A DNA stretch of 64,000 nt. Origin: Emydura subglobosa. Its lineage: Eukaryota > Chordata > Testudines > Chelidae. Shown here in pieces: positions 1 through 12,767 of this stretch. How positions within the stretch are numbered: the stretch's first letter is position 1; every line of letters starts with the position of its first letter. The DNA lies in assembly GCA_007922225.1 (NCBI GenBank), contig ML679961.1, positions 6,493,702 through 6,557,701 of the forward strand. Direction: 5' to 3'. The notes beneath the pieces were generated by a model. The model worked only from the letters and a program-made list of their open reading frames with translations. It searched no databases and was not told the DNA's origin. The translations under genes were made by a program, and so were the position numbers.

Positions 1-62
1 GGTGCTGAGCACCAGCAACTCCCATTGATGTCACTGGGACCTGAGTGTGCTCAGCACCTAGC
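1..62. repeat. Truncated amniote repeat at the window edge
   Basis: GGTGCTGAGCACC is a near-palindrome, and AACTCCCATTGATGTCACTG with GTGCTCAGCACC follows. This matches a common reptile/bird repeat. It is cut by the left edge. Confidence 0.55.
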
Positions 63-779
63 AAAGAGAGGCCCCATAAGAACAGCAGAGTGACGGGCAA
101 GTCACCCGCTCTCTCCTTAGCTGCTCTTCGCTGAGTCAAGCCACATCGTGTCGTCTGCTCTTCACATAACATACCTCATATGAAGGAGCCCCATGTGCCC
201 AGTACTAACTAAATACAACCTGCCAACCTAAGATACACACACGCACCACTGCTCTGCCAGAGACTGCGTCTAAGACTCACTCTTTAAAGGGAGCCTTCCC
301 AATTCCCGTACGCTACACTCCGCCAATGTCCCCGTGATTTTCATGTGCTTAATGGCAGTATTGTTCCTTCCTGAGGCTACAGTGACATACACATCTCATA
401 GCAGCACAGCTATAAGACCAAAGACATGCACAAGGAAAGAAATCTAAGCTTCTTGAGAGCTGGGGAACATAACTTCCCTCCGCAAATGTAACAGGGGATA
501 CAGAGATTCCCCCTCTCCCCTCCCACCTTATCTTCTAGCCTATCAAACAGCAAAGGGTTAAAAAGTCATGAGTAAGGCCAGTGTTTGTTTACTTTCATCA
601 AACGTCCTTTCAAGATTACAGCCAGGGTGGAAAGAAGAAATTCTTGTGTCGACGCTCAAACAAGCAAAACCCCACAGGGCCGTCTACACACTTTCCTAAG
701 CTGTGTTTGCTTATTGCCATTGATTATTTGTAATGTGGTAGTGACGCGAGGCTCCAGCCAAGAGGAGCATCCTCCCCTT
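63..779. other. No feature recognised
   Basis: Unique-looking sequence; only short open frames. Confidence 0.5.
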
Positions 780-985
780 GTGCTGGATGCTGTGTAAACG
801 TAGAGTCAGAGTCCCTGCCCCCAAGAACTTACAGACTAAAGAGCCACGGCACACGAAGGAAGCATCGTTAGCCCCACTTTACTGACAGGGGAACTGAGGC
901 ACAGGGAGATTATGGGAGAGTCTCAGGGTCTCACAGGAAGTCTGCAGCACTGCCAGGAACTGAATGCTGAGCTCAGGGCCTTAGT
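780..985 (-). mobile_element. tRNA-derived SINE, reversed, diverged
   Basis: On the plus strand GTCCCTGCCCCCAAGAACTT is the reverse of the SINE tail, and CCCCACTTTACTGACAGGGG, AACTGAGGCACAGGGAGA the reverse of the body word CCTCAGTTTCCCCATCTGTA. The tRNA head near 985 is worn. Confidence 0.7.
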
Positions 986-3929
986 CACCTGCTTCTCTCA
1001 GCAGGTTCCCACAATTCTGCATGTGGAATACGATTAGCAAAGGCTTTAAGAATGCACGAATATTCTGCTGGATTCATTGCCTCCCTGGAGTCCACTATCC
1101 AGACTGGCTGCTCTGGGTTTCTAGCATTATGTCTAATGATCATGTCTGCTTCTACCAGGCGCATAGTCATACAGAACCCCTCCTCTCCCCCGTTAACGTC
1201 CCACAGCTTGATGGAAAGTTGCTACGAGAGCCCAACAGCTCCTGGAGGATTTCTTTGCTATTAAAAATTTGCTGAAAGCTGAAACAAATCAGACTGCAGC
1301 CCTGTCCTGGAGAGAGCGACTCAGCGGCCCGGCAGGCAATTGAACTGCCTTGCATTATTCTTAGGAAAAGTTAGATTCACTGCATGTTTAGAGCCGGTGT
1401 CCTGGTGGGAGGAGGCCAGGTGGTGCAGATAGGAAGCGAGGTGTTTACAGTCAAGAACTAATAGTGTGTATTAAGCCTCCCCGTGAAATTCCATTTGGAT
1501 CATTCGTCTCTGCATGCCTGGGGCTCCAATGCTAAGTGTTGTTCCATTAAGGGAATTGAGTGGTGGTAGAAAGCGTGTTGTGATATTATTATGGTTACTG
1601 TGGCTGTTAGAGGCCCCAACTGGGATCGGGACCTCAGTGCCCTGTGCACACAAGCTACACCTCCCCTGGAGCTGGAGGTGTGATTCCCAGCTCGGGCTGA
1701 CACACCCGTGCTAGCTCTGCTGGAGTGAGCACGCTAAAAACAGAAGAGTTGCCAAGACACCATGAGCAGGGTTAGCTGCCAAGTACACCCCTAGGGTCTC
1801 AGACGGGACTGTTGTGGGACGGGGAGCCCATGCCGCTGCTCACATACCAGCTCACTCAGTGCTAGCGCCTTCCGGCTCCTGTGTGGGTGTATCCACCTAT
1901 CAAGAGAGACAGGCCCTGTCCCAAGGAGACTGGCCGTGCATTAACAGCCCGGCAGACCCCAGTGCTCTGCCGCAAAGCGGCAGCACACAGCAGCGGCAGC
2001 GAAAGCTTCCCCACCCCACTGAGATGAAGGCAGGGTAAGGGCAGACATGCAGTGAATCGAGCTACCCTTATCCATTCACCTCTTCTTTATCTTTGCAGAG
2101 GTGAGTTGGGTGCCTCAGGAAAAGAAGGTAGAGAAACCCTGGGATTTCAGTTGAACGATGGAGTTATTGCCCTGGAAATGTCTCCACTTGAGGAGAAGCC
2201 AATCACCCTCCACTTCTAGAGCCCTTCAGCCAGAGGCCCCCTTTCAGGATGATCACTAGAGCGTTTGTTGCACACTCCAGGGCCTGGGGAACACACTGTG
2301 ATGATGACGGGGATACAGGACCAAGGTGACTGGAGGGGAACGTAGTCCTAGCCAACGACCCAGCTCATTCTACACCTATCACATGGGCTGCGCTAACGTC
2401 TCAAAGGCTGATGCAAGAGTTGCTTTTTTAATGAGCACAACAATTAAAGCGAGGCAGGTATTCATTTTGTGCAGCCTCCGTGGTGTGGCCAGGACAGGAG
2501 TCCCAGCACAGCACAAAGGATCGCTGGGAGGGGATAGACTAGAAATCAAACCCAGGTTTCTGTGTGGCAAGGCAGCGCCCTTCCAACAGACCACAGGAGC
2601 AGCCCACAGGAGTTGGACGTACAGTAGGACAGAGTGTCTTTCTTACAGCTTGCCTGGCTTCTCTCTCTCCTTTCTCCTCTATATTTGTAAATCACATCTG
2701 TGAATCGAGAAACAGCATAAATCAGCCCCACCGAGGGGAAACAACCACAGGCTGTCGTATTTGCATTAGTGTTTAATAGCCAAGGTTTCTCTGACTCATG
2801 CAAGGAATCGGCCACTGGGGCTGTTTTCTCAGCTACTTTTTGAAATCACACGCAAGCGTTTCAGCGTAAAATCAAGCTGTACGTGTCCCACACCTCCCAC
2901 AGCTGTGGGGATTGGACTCTGCAACACAGGTGCTGATCAGAGAGCCCTACAGCTAGTCTATGTCCCCAGTCCAACATGGCTCAGGAGCGGAAATCACACT
3001 CGGGCTTTGCTTTCTGGGAACGCACAGCAATGGCCTGCTCCTGGCACACTGAGTGTGACACACGTGAGGACAACACGGGTCCTCGTTTCCCTCTAGCTGC
3101 TGGCCCACTGTTACGGGTTCACTACTCCTCACTGAGGCAACGCCTTGGAGCTGGGGATTAGCCCCACTCAGGTCTGACACCCCCTTTTGACAGATTGCTC
3201 ACACCGCATCTGTTCTTGCTTTCCACGACTCGCAGGGCTCCATCTTCGTGGCTCAGCCCTCCCGCTAGGTTGCTGCGTAGGCCTCTCCTTCCAGAGTATC
3301 AAAGTCCCACTGGGTCAGCTGTCCACATGTCACTCCAGACAGTCATCTGGGCCAAGGCCAGGTCCTGCGCCACTTTCCCCAGCAGTTGGTAGGGGAACCC
3401 CGGCCCTGCCACCACTGCAGGTTCCAGCCCAAGTCCAGCAATTCCAGTCTGCTTGCTCCCAGACAGACCCTGCTGCTATTTCCCTGGGCTCCTTCCTACT
3501 TCCCTTTTCTATCTTCTAGCCCTCTCCTCTGGATTTACCAGCCCAAACTCCCTCCTCCCAGGGAGTGACTGCAGACCACTGCCCCTGCATCCCCCATCTG
3601 GGCTCAGCTTGCTGGCTTTATACAAGCTCAGCCTCCTTTTCGCAGCTGGGCTTCATCAGCCAATAACCTTTCAGGCCCTGACTTTCCCCCAGGTGCAGCC
3701 TACCAGGTTAACAGTCTTAACAACCTGCTCTTCCTTGGACATAAGAGGGTGAGAGAGGATACCCTGGATGGAAGAATTACACCTTCATCTTAAGTAGCAG
3801 TGGCTCATGCTTTTAGCATGGATGGTCCCAGGTTCAGATGTGCTGTGGGCCCAAATCAGGTCATCATGTGAACACTTCCTGGAAGGTGCTAAGGATCTAG
3901 CTCTGAGTTAGTCACTGGTCTCATGTTTC
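986..3929. other. Intergenic, no gene recognised
   Basis: Several open frames of 60-125 codons, all overlapping on both strands, with no family resemblance. A weak reversed-SINE-like stretch is possible near 2380-2600. Confidence 0.5.
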
Positions 3930-4247
3930 AATAGGGCCTACTGAAACTGTGGTATGTAACCTATCATTGAAATCAGCTTCTGTACCAGATGACTGGAGGA
4001 TAGATAACATGGTGCAATTTTTTTTAAAGGCTTCAGAGGCGATCTCAGCAATTACTGGTAAGCCTAACTTCAGTACCAGGCAAACTGGTTGAAACTATAG
4101 TAAAGAACAGAATTATCAGACATATAAATGAACATGATTTGTTAGGGAAGAGTCAACATGGCTTTTTGTAAAGGGAAATCATGCCTCACCAATCTACTAG
4201 AATTCTTTGAGGGGGTCAATAAGCATGTGGACAAGAGTGGATATAGT

Positions 4248-5370
4248 CGTGATACCCTGTGTCTGAAAACAACACCCCAAAACCCCATTTTCACCAATGT
4301 CATGTAATTATGATCTGTTCTGTAGGAAGTATACCTTGTTTGGTATGATTTTAAAAGTCTTGATCTGTTAGACATTAGTATCCTGTTGGATTGTATGTGC
4401 TACAATAGTATGTGAAGATTTAAAATATTATGGTAACTGCTACTAGAACATGTTGTGAGGTGGGCACAACCTAAACCAGCTGTTCAGGTACAACAGTGAA
4501 GTGGCCGGACGTGCTAATGGGCCATCAAGGAAAGATTCCACTACCAGGGATTGCTTACAGTGAAGGCTTCCCTGTAGGATGCACGCGCACAATGGAGTTG
4601 CTTGACCAATGGGAAACAGCCGTCGTGTCACATGCATGGCCTATTCTAGGAAACTGCAACAGACTATAAAAGGAGTAGCATGACATCATCACTGGTCTCC
4701 ACTCCCATTCAACTGAACACCTGAAGGATTGGCTGGAAGACAAAAGGACTTTGAAAGGGGGGACGGAAGTCCCAGACAGGGAAGGCTGCCTGCATTTAAG
4801 AATCTACTTGTGCCAGCTAACAAGGGTGAGACATTGCTAATTCAAGAGCTTGTTAGTGTGTAGAATTTAGACTGCACCCTTATGTTTATTTCATTTGGTA
4901 ACTTCTTTTAATCTCTTTACACTTGCCACTTAAAATCTATTTTTATGTAGTTAATAAACTTGTTTAATGTTTTATCTTAACCAATGTGTCTTTGAATGAA
5001 GTGTCTAGACAAACTGCTCAGTAACAAATGCTGGTGCACGTTCCTTCCACTTTGAGGGAGGGGAGGACTGGATAATAATCTCCACTTGTCAGGCTTTTTG
5101 ACTAAGGAAGATGGCGTGGTTCTGTGGTCCCGGACTGAGAAGCCAGATGGAGTTTCTCTATTGTTGGTTTATGAGTGGCTGGAAAGCATTAATTGAACTA
5201 AGTTGGGTATCTGGCACCACATGCTGCTGAATTGGGTAACAACAGGGTCTGGAGAGACTAGCTGTGGGTCACCAGCCAGAGTGAGGTGGAGGGCTCACCC
5301 CAAGCTAAATAGTTGATAAGGGTACCTAGCAGTTCCTAGGCTGTACTCCCGGGTTCTGCATACTGTCACA
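4248..5370 (+). mobile_element. Putative solo LTR (about 1.1 kb) inserted in the LINE
   Basis: The LINE coding sequence breaks after GATATAGT (4240-4247) and resumes at ATAGTGTACTTAG (5371 on), so ATAGT is repeated at both ends (4243-4247 and 5371-5375). This looks like a 5-bp target duplication. The insert begins CGTGATACCC and ends CTGTCACA. It holds a TATA-like CTATAAAAGG at about 4665 and an AATAAA at about 4952 on the plus strand, in LTR order. No internal coding region is present. The extra CG before the TG terminus is unexplained. It could instead be another kind of insertion. Confidence 0.62.
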
Positions 5371-5373
5371 ATA

Positions 5374-6440
5374 GTGTACTTAGATTTTCAGAAAGCCTTT
5401 GAGAAGGTCCCTCACCAAAGGCTCTTAAACAAAGTAAGCAGTCATGGAATAAGAAGGAAGGTCCTCTCCTGGATCAGTAACTGGTTAAAAGATAGGAAAC
5501 AAAGGGTAGGAATAAATTATCAGTTTTCAGAATGGAGAGAGGAAATAGTGGTGTCCCCCAGGGAGCGCTACTGGGACCAGTACTTTTCAACATATTCATT
5601 AATTATTTGGAAAAAGGCGTAAACAGCAAGGTAGCAAAATTTGCAGAAGATACAAGAGTACTCAAGATAGTTAAATCCAAAGCAGACTGTGAAGAGTTAC
5701 AAAGGGATCTCACAAAGCTGGGTGATTGGGCAACAAAATGGCAGATGAAATTCAGTGTTGATAAATGCAAAGTAATGCACATAGGAAAACATAATCCCAA
5801 CTATACTTGATGGGGTCTAAGTTAGCTGTTATTGCTCAAGAAAGAGATCTTGGAGTCATTGTGGATAGTTCTTTGAAAACATCTGCTCAATGTGCAGCAG
5901 TAGTCAAAAAAGCTAACAGAATGATAGGAATAATTTGGAAAGGTATAGATAATAAGACAAAAAAAATTTTGCCTCTATATACATCCATGGTACGCCCGCA
6001 TCTTGACTACTTGCATGCAGATCTGGTCACACCATCTCAAAAAAGATATATTGGAATTGGAAAAGGTACAGAAAAGGGCAACAAAAATGGTTAAGGGTAA
6101 GGAAAAGCTTCCATTTGAGGAGAGATTAAGATTGGGACTTTTCGGCTTGCTAAAGAGACAACTAAGGGTGGATATGATAGAGATCTATAAATTCATGACT
6201 GGTGTGGAGAAAGTAAATAAGGAGGTACTATTTACTCCTCCTCATAACACAAAAACTAGGGGTCACCAAATGAAATTAATTGGCAACAGGTTTAAAACAA
6301 ACAAAAGGAAATATTTTTCACACAATGCAGTCAATCTGTGGAACGCCTTGCCAGAGGATTTTGTGAAGGCCAAGACTATAACAGAGTTCAAAAAAGAACT
6401 AGATAATTTCATGGAGGATAGATACATCAATAACTATTAA
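5374..6440 (+). pseudogene. LINE ORF2 remnant: reverse transcriptase palm to C-terminus
   Basis: Four overlapping open stretches in different frames (5374-5622, 5532-5810, 5807-6094, 6003-6440) together cover the palm, thumb and C-terminal region of a CR1/L3-group ORF2. Typical phrases are WISNWLKDRKQRVG, GALLGPVLFNIFIN, WQMKFSVDKCKVMHIG, ERDLGVIVDSSLK, and [19 protein letters not shown]. At least three frameshifts and the FAEDT change in the catalytic motif show that it is dead. Confidence 0.88.
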
Positions 6441-6655
6441 CCAGATAGGCAGGGGTGCAAAACTATGCTCTGAAGTGTCCCTATACTCTTTTTGCCAGAA
6501 GCTGGGAATGGGCGATGGGATGGATCACTTCATGATCAGCCCTTCTGCTTATTCCCTCTGAAGTATCTGGCATTGGCCACTGTCAGAAGAAAGGATGCTA
6601 GGCTAGATGGACCATTGGCCTGACTCAATATGGCCGTTCTTATGTTCGAGGTATA

Positions 6656-7795
6656 CAAGCATCCCTCCCCTTCATGGACCTCTTTTCATGGGAACTCTCT
6701 GTTTCCTATTCTTCCTATTCAGGACTTGCAATTTCTGTTTTCTTTTTTATCACCTCCCAACTGGACACTATGGCATCATCTGCAACTACTGGAGAATGGG
6801 GTAACTAACCATCCCCATCAGGACTGTCTTGTATGAGGCTGTGCCATGCATTCTCTGGCATGTAAGGCTGAAACGGCCAAATTTACCATCTCTTACCTCT
6901 TCCAGTTGCCCTAGATTTTGGCCCTCTGATACTAGGATGATGGATGAATCAAAAACACCATAGCTTAGACAGTTGCAGTGGATGGAATTCAGGTTTCTGA
7001 TCCAGCAGCACCAGGATAAGCTGGAAGGCCTTGTATTTTCTGGTATAGTTACCAAAGGTGAAACTAAAATGTGTTCTTGGTCATTGTTTCCAATTTCTTA
7101 GTGCTTGATTTCTGTGTGTAACCTCCTTTCCAGAGTGCCCGGCAGTAACACGCTGATGTCAAATGTGGCCGTCTATTGATGTGAATGTGTGTGTGAACTG
7201 GAAGAATTTTCCAGCTGCCATTGCCCATCTGATCAGATACTGGGGACTGGGAGATGGTTTCCTACCACAGATGCTTTATTTTATGGGATAACTCAGCGTC
7301 CCTCCCCTTTATCTCCCTATTTAGTGCTCTCCAGTCTCGGTGCCCTGGGTCACAGCCCCCATCCTCATGGGTGAGGAGAAGTGGATGGAAATGACCATCT
7401 GTGCTGCTCCTTAGCTGGCTGGATGGGTCGCTGCTGGTGATGCGTGGCACCAGAGCTAGCTGTGCATTAACACATTCTGGGCTCCAGCTAGCTCCATCCC
7501 CACATCTGACTGGGTCTCCCCCATTAACTCACAGCTCCGTCCCCGAATGCCTCCTGACTGGTACCCGGGGCCCTGCCAGGACTGAGGAGCCACGAGGTGG
7601 AGACACAGCACACCTTTGCAAGTGGGGTTTGGGAGTCCGCGCTCTTCTGGGCCCTGCTGGCTCTGAGGTCAGAAGGGAGAAGAGATGGGGCAATAGGCAA
7701 TGGCACTGTGGATGGTGCACTTGATCTGGGCCTACGTCTCCTCTTGCCCGAGTCCTGAGTACCCGTGTATCATGAGAGCAGCTCTTCTTTGTCGA
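6656..7795. other. Intergenic, no gene recognised
   Basis: Follows the LINE 3' end. The frame 7401-7724 (107 codons) has no recognisable domain. Confidence 0.45.
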
Positions 7796-8053
7796 AGGCT
7801 ATGTCTACATTACCAGCGGCACTGCCGGTAGTGCAGGATCGATTTTGTGGGTTCAACTGAGCGGCAATGGAGACTCACTCAATCGAACCCGGAAGGCGAC
7901 TCCATAAATCCACCCCGGCAAGAAGTGTAGCGCTGCGTCGACGGGTAAATAGATGGTAGGAAGACGACGGGAGATACGCAAGTTACTGCACGTCTCTTGC
8001 GTATCTCCCGTCGACGGCCGCCGAAATCTGCGGCCAGCATAGACCAGGCCTAA
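7796..8053. mobile_element. MITE-like repeat with perfect internal hairpin (copy 1)
   Basis: Edge words are AAGGCTATGTCTACATTACC on the left and AGCATAGACCAGGCCTAAG on the right, roughly inverted. Inside, an 18-bp perfect inverted repeat (7965-7982 against 7996-8013, core GGGAGATACGCAAG) surrounds a 13-base loop. It shares its hairpin and the word GTAGCGCTGCGTCGACG with the repeat at 25.3-25.65 kb. CpG-rich, non-coding. Confidence 0.75.
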
Positions 8054-8367
8054 GACGTGGCGTGAAGGCAGCAGAGCCCTCGCTGGGAATTTCCTATCGT
8101 TGTCCCGCTTCTAAAGCCGTTCCCTGCCCCACCAAAGAGCTGCCCCAATGTGTGGGTACATTCGGTCACAGGAAACAAGGGGGAACAACCAAAAGTACCC
8201 CCAGAGAGGGAAAGTAAGTCACGGCTGCATGGAAATGACTAGCTATGCATTGTCCTGGACAGACCTTTTCCATTGCTGTCAGTTATTTCACTCTCACTTC
8301 ATCATACGCCCAAGCTGCCCTCCCACATTCCTTACACATGAATCCTCCTGACAAGATCTCCCTCCCG

Positions 8368-8898
8368 TCAGGTCTCCGCCCAGGAGCTGCCAGGCTGTCG
8401 TATATGACAAAGGCTTGGGCAACTCCCAAAGACTCTGTCCATTAGTCCTGAGGGGGGGCAAAACTCCCACTGGCTTACACGGCTCTTCGGCACAGACAAA
8501 GCCTGCAGGAGACTACGGCTGACTCCAGCCATGCCCTGGCGGATGATCCCAGAGTGACGGACAGATCGCCTGGTGTCGTGGTTCTCTGCAGCCAGCCCTC
8601 CCTGACGGCGCAGAGGAGGCAGCCGTTTGAAGACCAGGCAGTGGAAGATGAAGTTGGGCAGGTGACACAGTCGGGAGAGAGTCTGTGTCTTGGGGAGCGG
8701 TCTGTGCGTCACGAGGCCTGGAGAAGCACACATCTCACCCAGCAGCACCAGCTCGATCATCGGGCCCATCTGAACTCCAGCTGTGCTACGTATCAGCTCA
8801 GCAGCTGGTCCAATAGAAGACGTGACCTCGCTCACCTGGCCTCTTTCATCTCCTGGGACCAGCACGGCTACAGCAAAACACTGCAATGCTGCAAACAC
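8368..8898 (-). other. Unassigned 176-codon open frame
   Basis: The longest unexplained minus-strand frame in the left half. The translation (MFAALQCFAVAVLVPGDE at the start, SVPKSRVSQWEFCPPSGLM near the end) matches no family I know. Its first 80 bases coincide with an interspersed repeat tail (8808-8890), the region is CpG-rich (which favours chance open frames), and no splice structure is evident. Probably not a protein-coding gene. Confidence 0.15.
8808..8890 (+). repeat. Interspersed repeat tail (GGGACC...CGGCTACA family), copy 1
   Basis: GCTGGTCCAATAGAAGACGT and TCCTGGGACCAGCACGGCTA match the copy at 62.35-62.48 kb. The family is common in reptile genomes; I do not know its class with certainty. 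It overlaps the end of a long minus-strand open frame (8898-8368), which is a reason to doubt that frame. Confidence 0.65.
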
Positions 8899-11800
8899 CT
8901 AGAGCGCGTCAGACAAGGCGGTCTGCGAACACTCTGTCGGTGCATACACACCTGGGTGGGGAACGGCAGCTCCTCGTGCAAATCCCTGCATTTAACCCTG
9001 TGCGTTGCACGGGTATCTGCGCACAGGCACGTGCTATCTGTCAGTCCCCTCTTTGCAGATTTCCTGTCATCTAATCAGGGAGCAGAGACAACACCATGTG
9101 ACCGAGGCGACCAATCACACGTTGGGAACGGCAGGCATCCAAAGCACATGGAAACGAGACGACCTCCAGGCTGTTGTGCACGTTTGTGTGTTCACCGAAT
9201 GGTCCCACGTAGCGAATCGATTCGTAAAACTCGAGAGTCTGGCTTCGTGCCCAGGCGGCGCCAGGCACCGGCTGCCACGCTCATGGGTGGCGGTGTTATT
9301 GTGCAGGCAGGACTGCGACAGAAACCAGGGGCTGGGTCCTGAGCCGGGAGAAAGCGGCAGGACTGCTCTGAGGATCCAGCAGCGTAGCCGGCTGCTGTAA
9401 AGGGAAACGCCGTTCCCAGCGGCACAGACAATAAGTCTCTGAGACACTGCCGCAAAGACAATGACCCCTCCCCCACCCCCGGTTCATTCCCATCAGGATC
9501 GGGCAGGGGCAGGAGGAATGCACCCAGCTAAACGGCGTTGGTCCACAGCCATGCAAGTGAGGAGCTCCATCTCCACAGCCTGGCCTCCCTTCCCCTCCTG
9601 AAAGGGCTTGGCCGGGTCCCAGCTCCAGGGGGTGGGGGAGCTGGCTGGGCTGCTCCAGATTCTGCCCTCCGAAACCAACTCCATGAAATAACCGTAGCAT
9701 CGAAGGATAAGTGAATATCTAGTACAAATATAAGGCAGTGGTTAAAAAGCAAAAGGAGATTTATTTTAAATAGCTACTACATAAAAATGGGCTCTCCCAG
9801 CAAAACGTAGTGCCGACAGTTACAACGGCAGGCACTCAGCCGTACCATCTGCTCTTTCTGAACACACACATCGAATTCCCATAACGCAAAGCAAGGAGAA
9901 ACCAGGAGATGCGGAATTAGAGTCCCCCCACCCCGAGCCGTGCCTGTTACCAAAGCATTGCCGTCACAGTAAGAAAAACGTTAGAGAAACTGGACAAAGC
10001 AAGGTGAAAACGACACTTCCCACAGGACACAGCTGCTCAGTTCTAGCTCTGCCCTCCCCTCCCCCCCGTGTTACAACTGCACAGCCTCAGTGGTGAAGAT
10101 CCCGTTGGACTGTGTGAACTGGAGTTGTGGTGGGGGCTAAGAGCTGAATCGAAGCAGCTGCACTCTAGAAGCCAGCAACAAGAAGTTATATTGGTCCTGC
10201 AAAACCCAGGAACAGTGCTGCATATTCTTGAGCGCCATCTACTCACACTTGATCCATTACTTAGCTCTTTACCTAGATGCAGACCTCTCTCTTTTACAGA
10301 GCACATCTATAACAGTGTGCACAGAGAAAAAGGCAGCTGTTTTGTTAGGGAGGGGAAGAGATTGTGCTGGTCCTAGTTCTTTTGGGCAGAGTTAAGGTTA
10401 TGTGGGAAGTGTTACCTTAACGCTGCACTTCTGTTGTTTCAGCACTGTCACCAGCCTTAGGGTACAGCTGCTTGACCTCCTGCTGAAGAGCAAACCTGAT
10501 TCCCCTCTCATAAACAGCCTGGGGATAGTAACCGCTGATGAGCATCTTCCACCAAAGTACTGAGAAGCAGTCTGTCTGCCTCTAGATGCTTCCCGTCCAG
10601 GATCATCTCCCAGACATCCTGGGCTGAGTCATTGTGGCTACACAATGGATGTGCCAGAGAATCCACTACTCACCATGTGGGCAGTTATTGTTACACAAAC
10701 CAATCAATACGGCGCTTAAGCCAGAAAATGCCACAATAAATCCTAAAATAATATTCTGTGGAAAATTGAGGGTGGAACTAAATTGTTCCCAAGTGCAACT
10801 TAATTTAATCACTTGGGCCATAGCAGTGTTGTGTAGGCAATGGACTGAATTGCCCAGCAGGGATGAATAAAAGAGAGAGGGATAGGCAAGATTGAGCCAG
10901 TTGAGCAAAAACAAACCAGAGTGGTTCAAAGGTAAATGGGAATAATATTTTTCTGCTTTGCTACGGTCTCGCATTCCAGCACCTTCCGTGTGACTCATCT
11001 GGTCCTGCTGTTCCAAGATAGCTGAAAATCACCTTGCTGTGCAGATCTTTCCTGCAGCAAAACACAATGTGTGCAGACGGAGTAGCTGCCATCGGGCCTT
11101 GAAGAACTAGGGGCCGCCAGAGGTGGAAGCATTCGTCTACAGCTTGAGATAAAGAGCCAGGCTCTGCACCAGATTCACGTCCTTTGTGAGCGGACACAGG
11201 ATGACACAGCACACGCTGACCAGTAGGTTTCTTACACACACACACACACACACACAACATGAAATAAAGGTAGCACCAAAGGATACTTGTCATGGGCCTT
11301 TGGCCAGACACCTGGCTGGCATATGACGCAATCCTAGAGGCTCCAGCAGGAACTGCATTTCCGGGGCACAGATGCCGATTGGGTGGGTTTATTTTATAAA
11401 CACCGTTTCCCAGGGAGGGCAGCTACATGGTTTGGGGAGGAGAGGGTCTAAACTTGGCATGCTTGGGGGGAAGGGTGTTTTTTGTCACCGCAGGCCTGAG
11501 GAAGACAAGCGTGTGCCGTCAGAGAGAATACACCGTGGAGGATGAGCAACAGGTTCACGGCCTGACCCTGAGAGAACTGCCTGCGTTCTGCAACCAATCA
11601 AGATGATAAGATTCACCACGACTGTGATCCAGTTCCATTTGGTGCAGAGCGGGGCAAACGCTCCCCTCCACACAGCAGTGACCCAGCTTGGAAGTCTGGG
11701 GCTCCCGATTCGCTCTGAGGAACAGTGACTGATCCCAACTTAGCTCCATCTCCGGCGTTTAAAAAGCAGCTGCAGCTTTCCCATTTACAAGGGCGCTTGG

Positions 11801-12767
11801 TTCAGCCCATGGGTGTGAGAGCAGGAAGGGCTCCACTTGTTCATGCTGTAACTGTCGACAGGAAGGCTCAGCTTCACTTAGGGAATGGTGCCACCCAAAT
11901 AATATCTATGACAAGGCTTGCTGTTTACAGCCCTTGCCACCACAGCTGAGGGGCGAACAAGGCAAAGGATTGTAGCAGCTATGTAATCTGATGGCCAGCC
12001 AAAAGCAGACAAACAAACAGAGTGCTGCTCTTATTATATTAACAGACTTCGCTCTGAGGTCGTTGTATCTATTGTCTCATGCAAACAATTCCTGTATGCG
12101 AGCTTGTCAAAGGCACGCGTTTCATGAGCCTGATCTTCAGCCTGGCTTTAACTGAGCCTGTTTTCGTACCCACAATTATGCAGATGTGAACCCTTGCAGG
12201 AAACATTTAGATTAATTTCAGGGTCTGAGTGTTGTGTTGCCAAATCTCATGATTATGTCATGAGTCTTATGATAATTATTGTTCTCCTTAAAGCCCCAGC
12301 TCCTGGAGTCAAGTGGTGATGTGATGATTTCAGCCTTGATTCTTAAAGAAAAAGTAAGTGTCTAACCCTTGTGGCTGTGGAGAAAGCTTCCAAATGTGAC
12401 CCCAGTGCATCCTAACAGCTCAAAAAGCAGAAGGCAAATAAAAAGAACCCCACATCTATTATTTTACTTAATCTCATGATTTGAAAGCCAATCTCGTGAT
12501 TTTTGCTGAGCCTGACTCGTGATTTTTTTGAACATTTGGGGTTGGCAATACTGGGCCATGTCCATGGGTTTTTCTCATCAGTACAGCTAATCCAACTCTC
12601 TGAAGGGCGGTTGCTAGGTCAGCGAAGGATTCTCCCAGTCACCTCGCTGCATCTACAATGAGGGTCAGGTCAAGCTAACCATATCACACAGGGCATGATC
12701 TAATTTTTAGGTGTAGACCAAGCCAAACTATCTGAGCACAGTCACAGAGAAGCTGAGATTAATTAAA
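8891..12767. other. Intergenic, no gene recognised
   Basis: Mixed CpG-rich (to about 9.7 kb) and AT-rich sequence with a CA microsatellite. The longest frame (8554-9342, plus, 262 codons) crosses the repeat tail at 8808-8890 and shows no domain. Confidence 0.45.
11229..11260. repeat. (CA)n microsatellite
   Basis: About 14 CA units in TTACACACAC...CACACAACATG. A shorter CA-rich stretch occurs at 16500-16542. Confidence 0.95.

Larger units (their letters stand above)
3930..6655 (+). mobile_element. L3/CR1-group non-LTR retrotransposon, broken, interrupted by an LTR
   Basis: Reverse-transcriptase fragments run in one direction. VCNLSLKSASVPDDWRIDN starts near 3950, a copy of the fingers region follows to about 4240, and after an insertion the palm resumes at about 5371 with VYLDFQKAFEKVPHQRLL. 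The active-site region reads KFAEDT at about 5637, where an intact enzyme has FADDT. Reading frames shift at about 5600, 5810 and 6050. The C-terminal block ends [11 protein letters not shown] ... KELDNFMED near 6415. The 3' UTR ends at about 6650 in GGCCTGACTCAATATGGCCG and TTCTTATGTTC, the usual end of this group. A pseudogene with no intact frame. Confidence 0.88.

Noticed and set aside
8554..9342. 262-codon plus-strand open frame
   Set aside because: No recognisable domain, crosses an interspersed repeat tail, and competes with a minus-strand frame of similar quality in CpG-rich DNA.
11229..11260. CRISPR-like or satellite array
   Set aside because: Simple (CA)n microsatellite; no spaced repeats anywhere in the window, which is eukaryotic.
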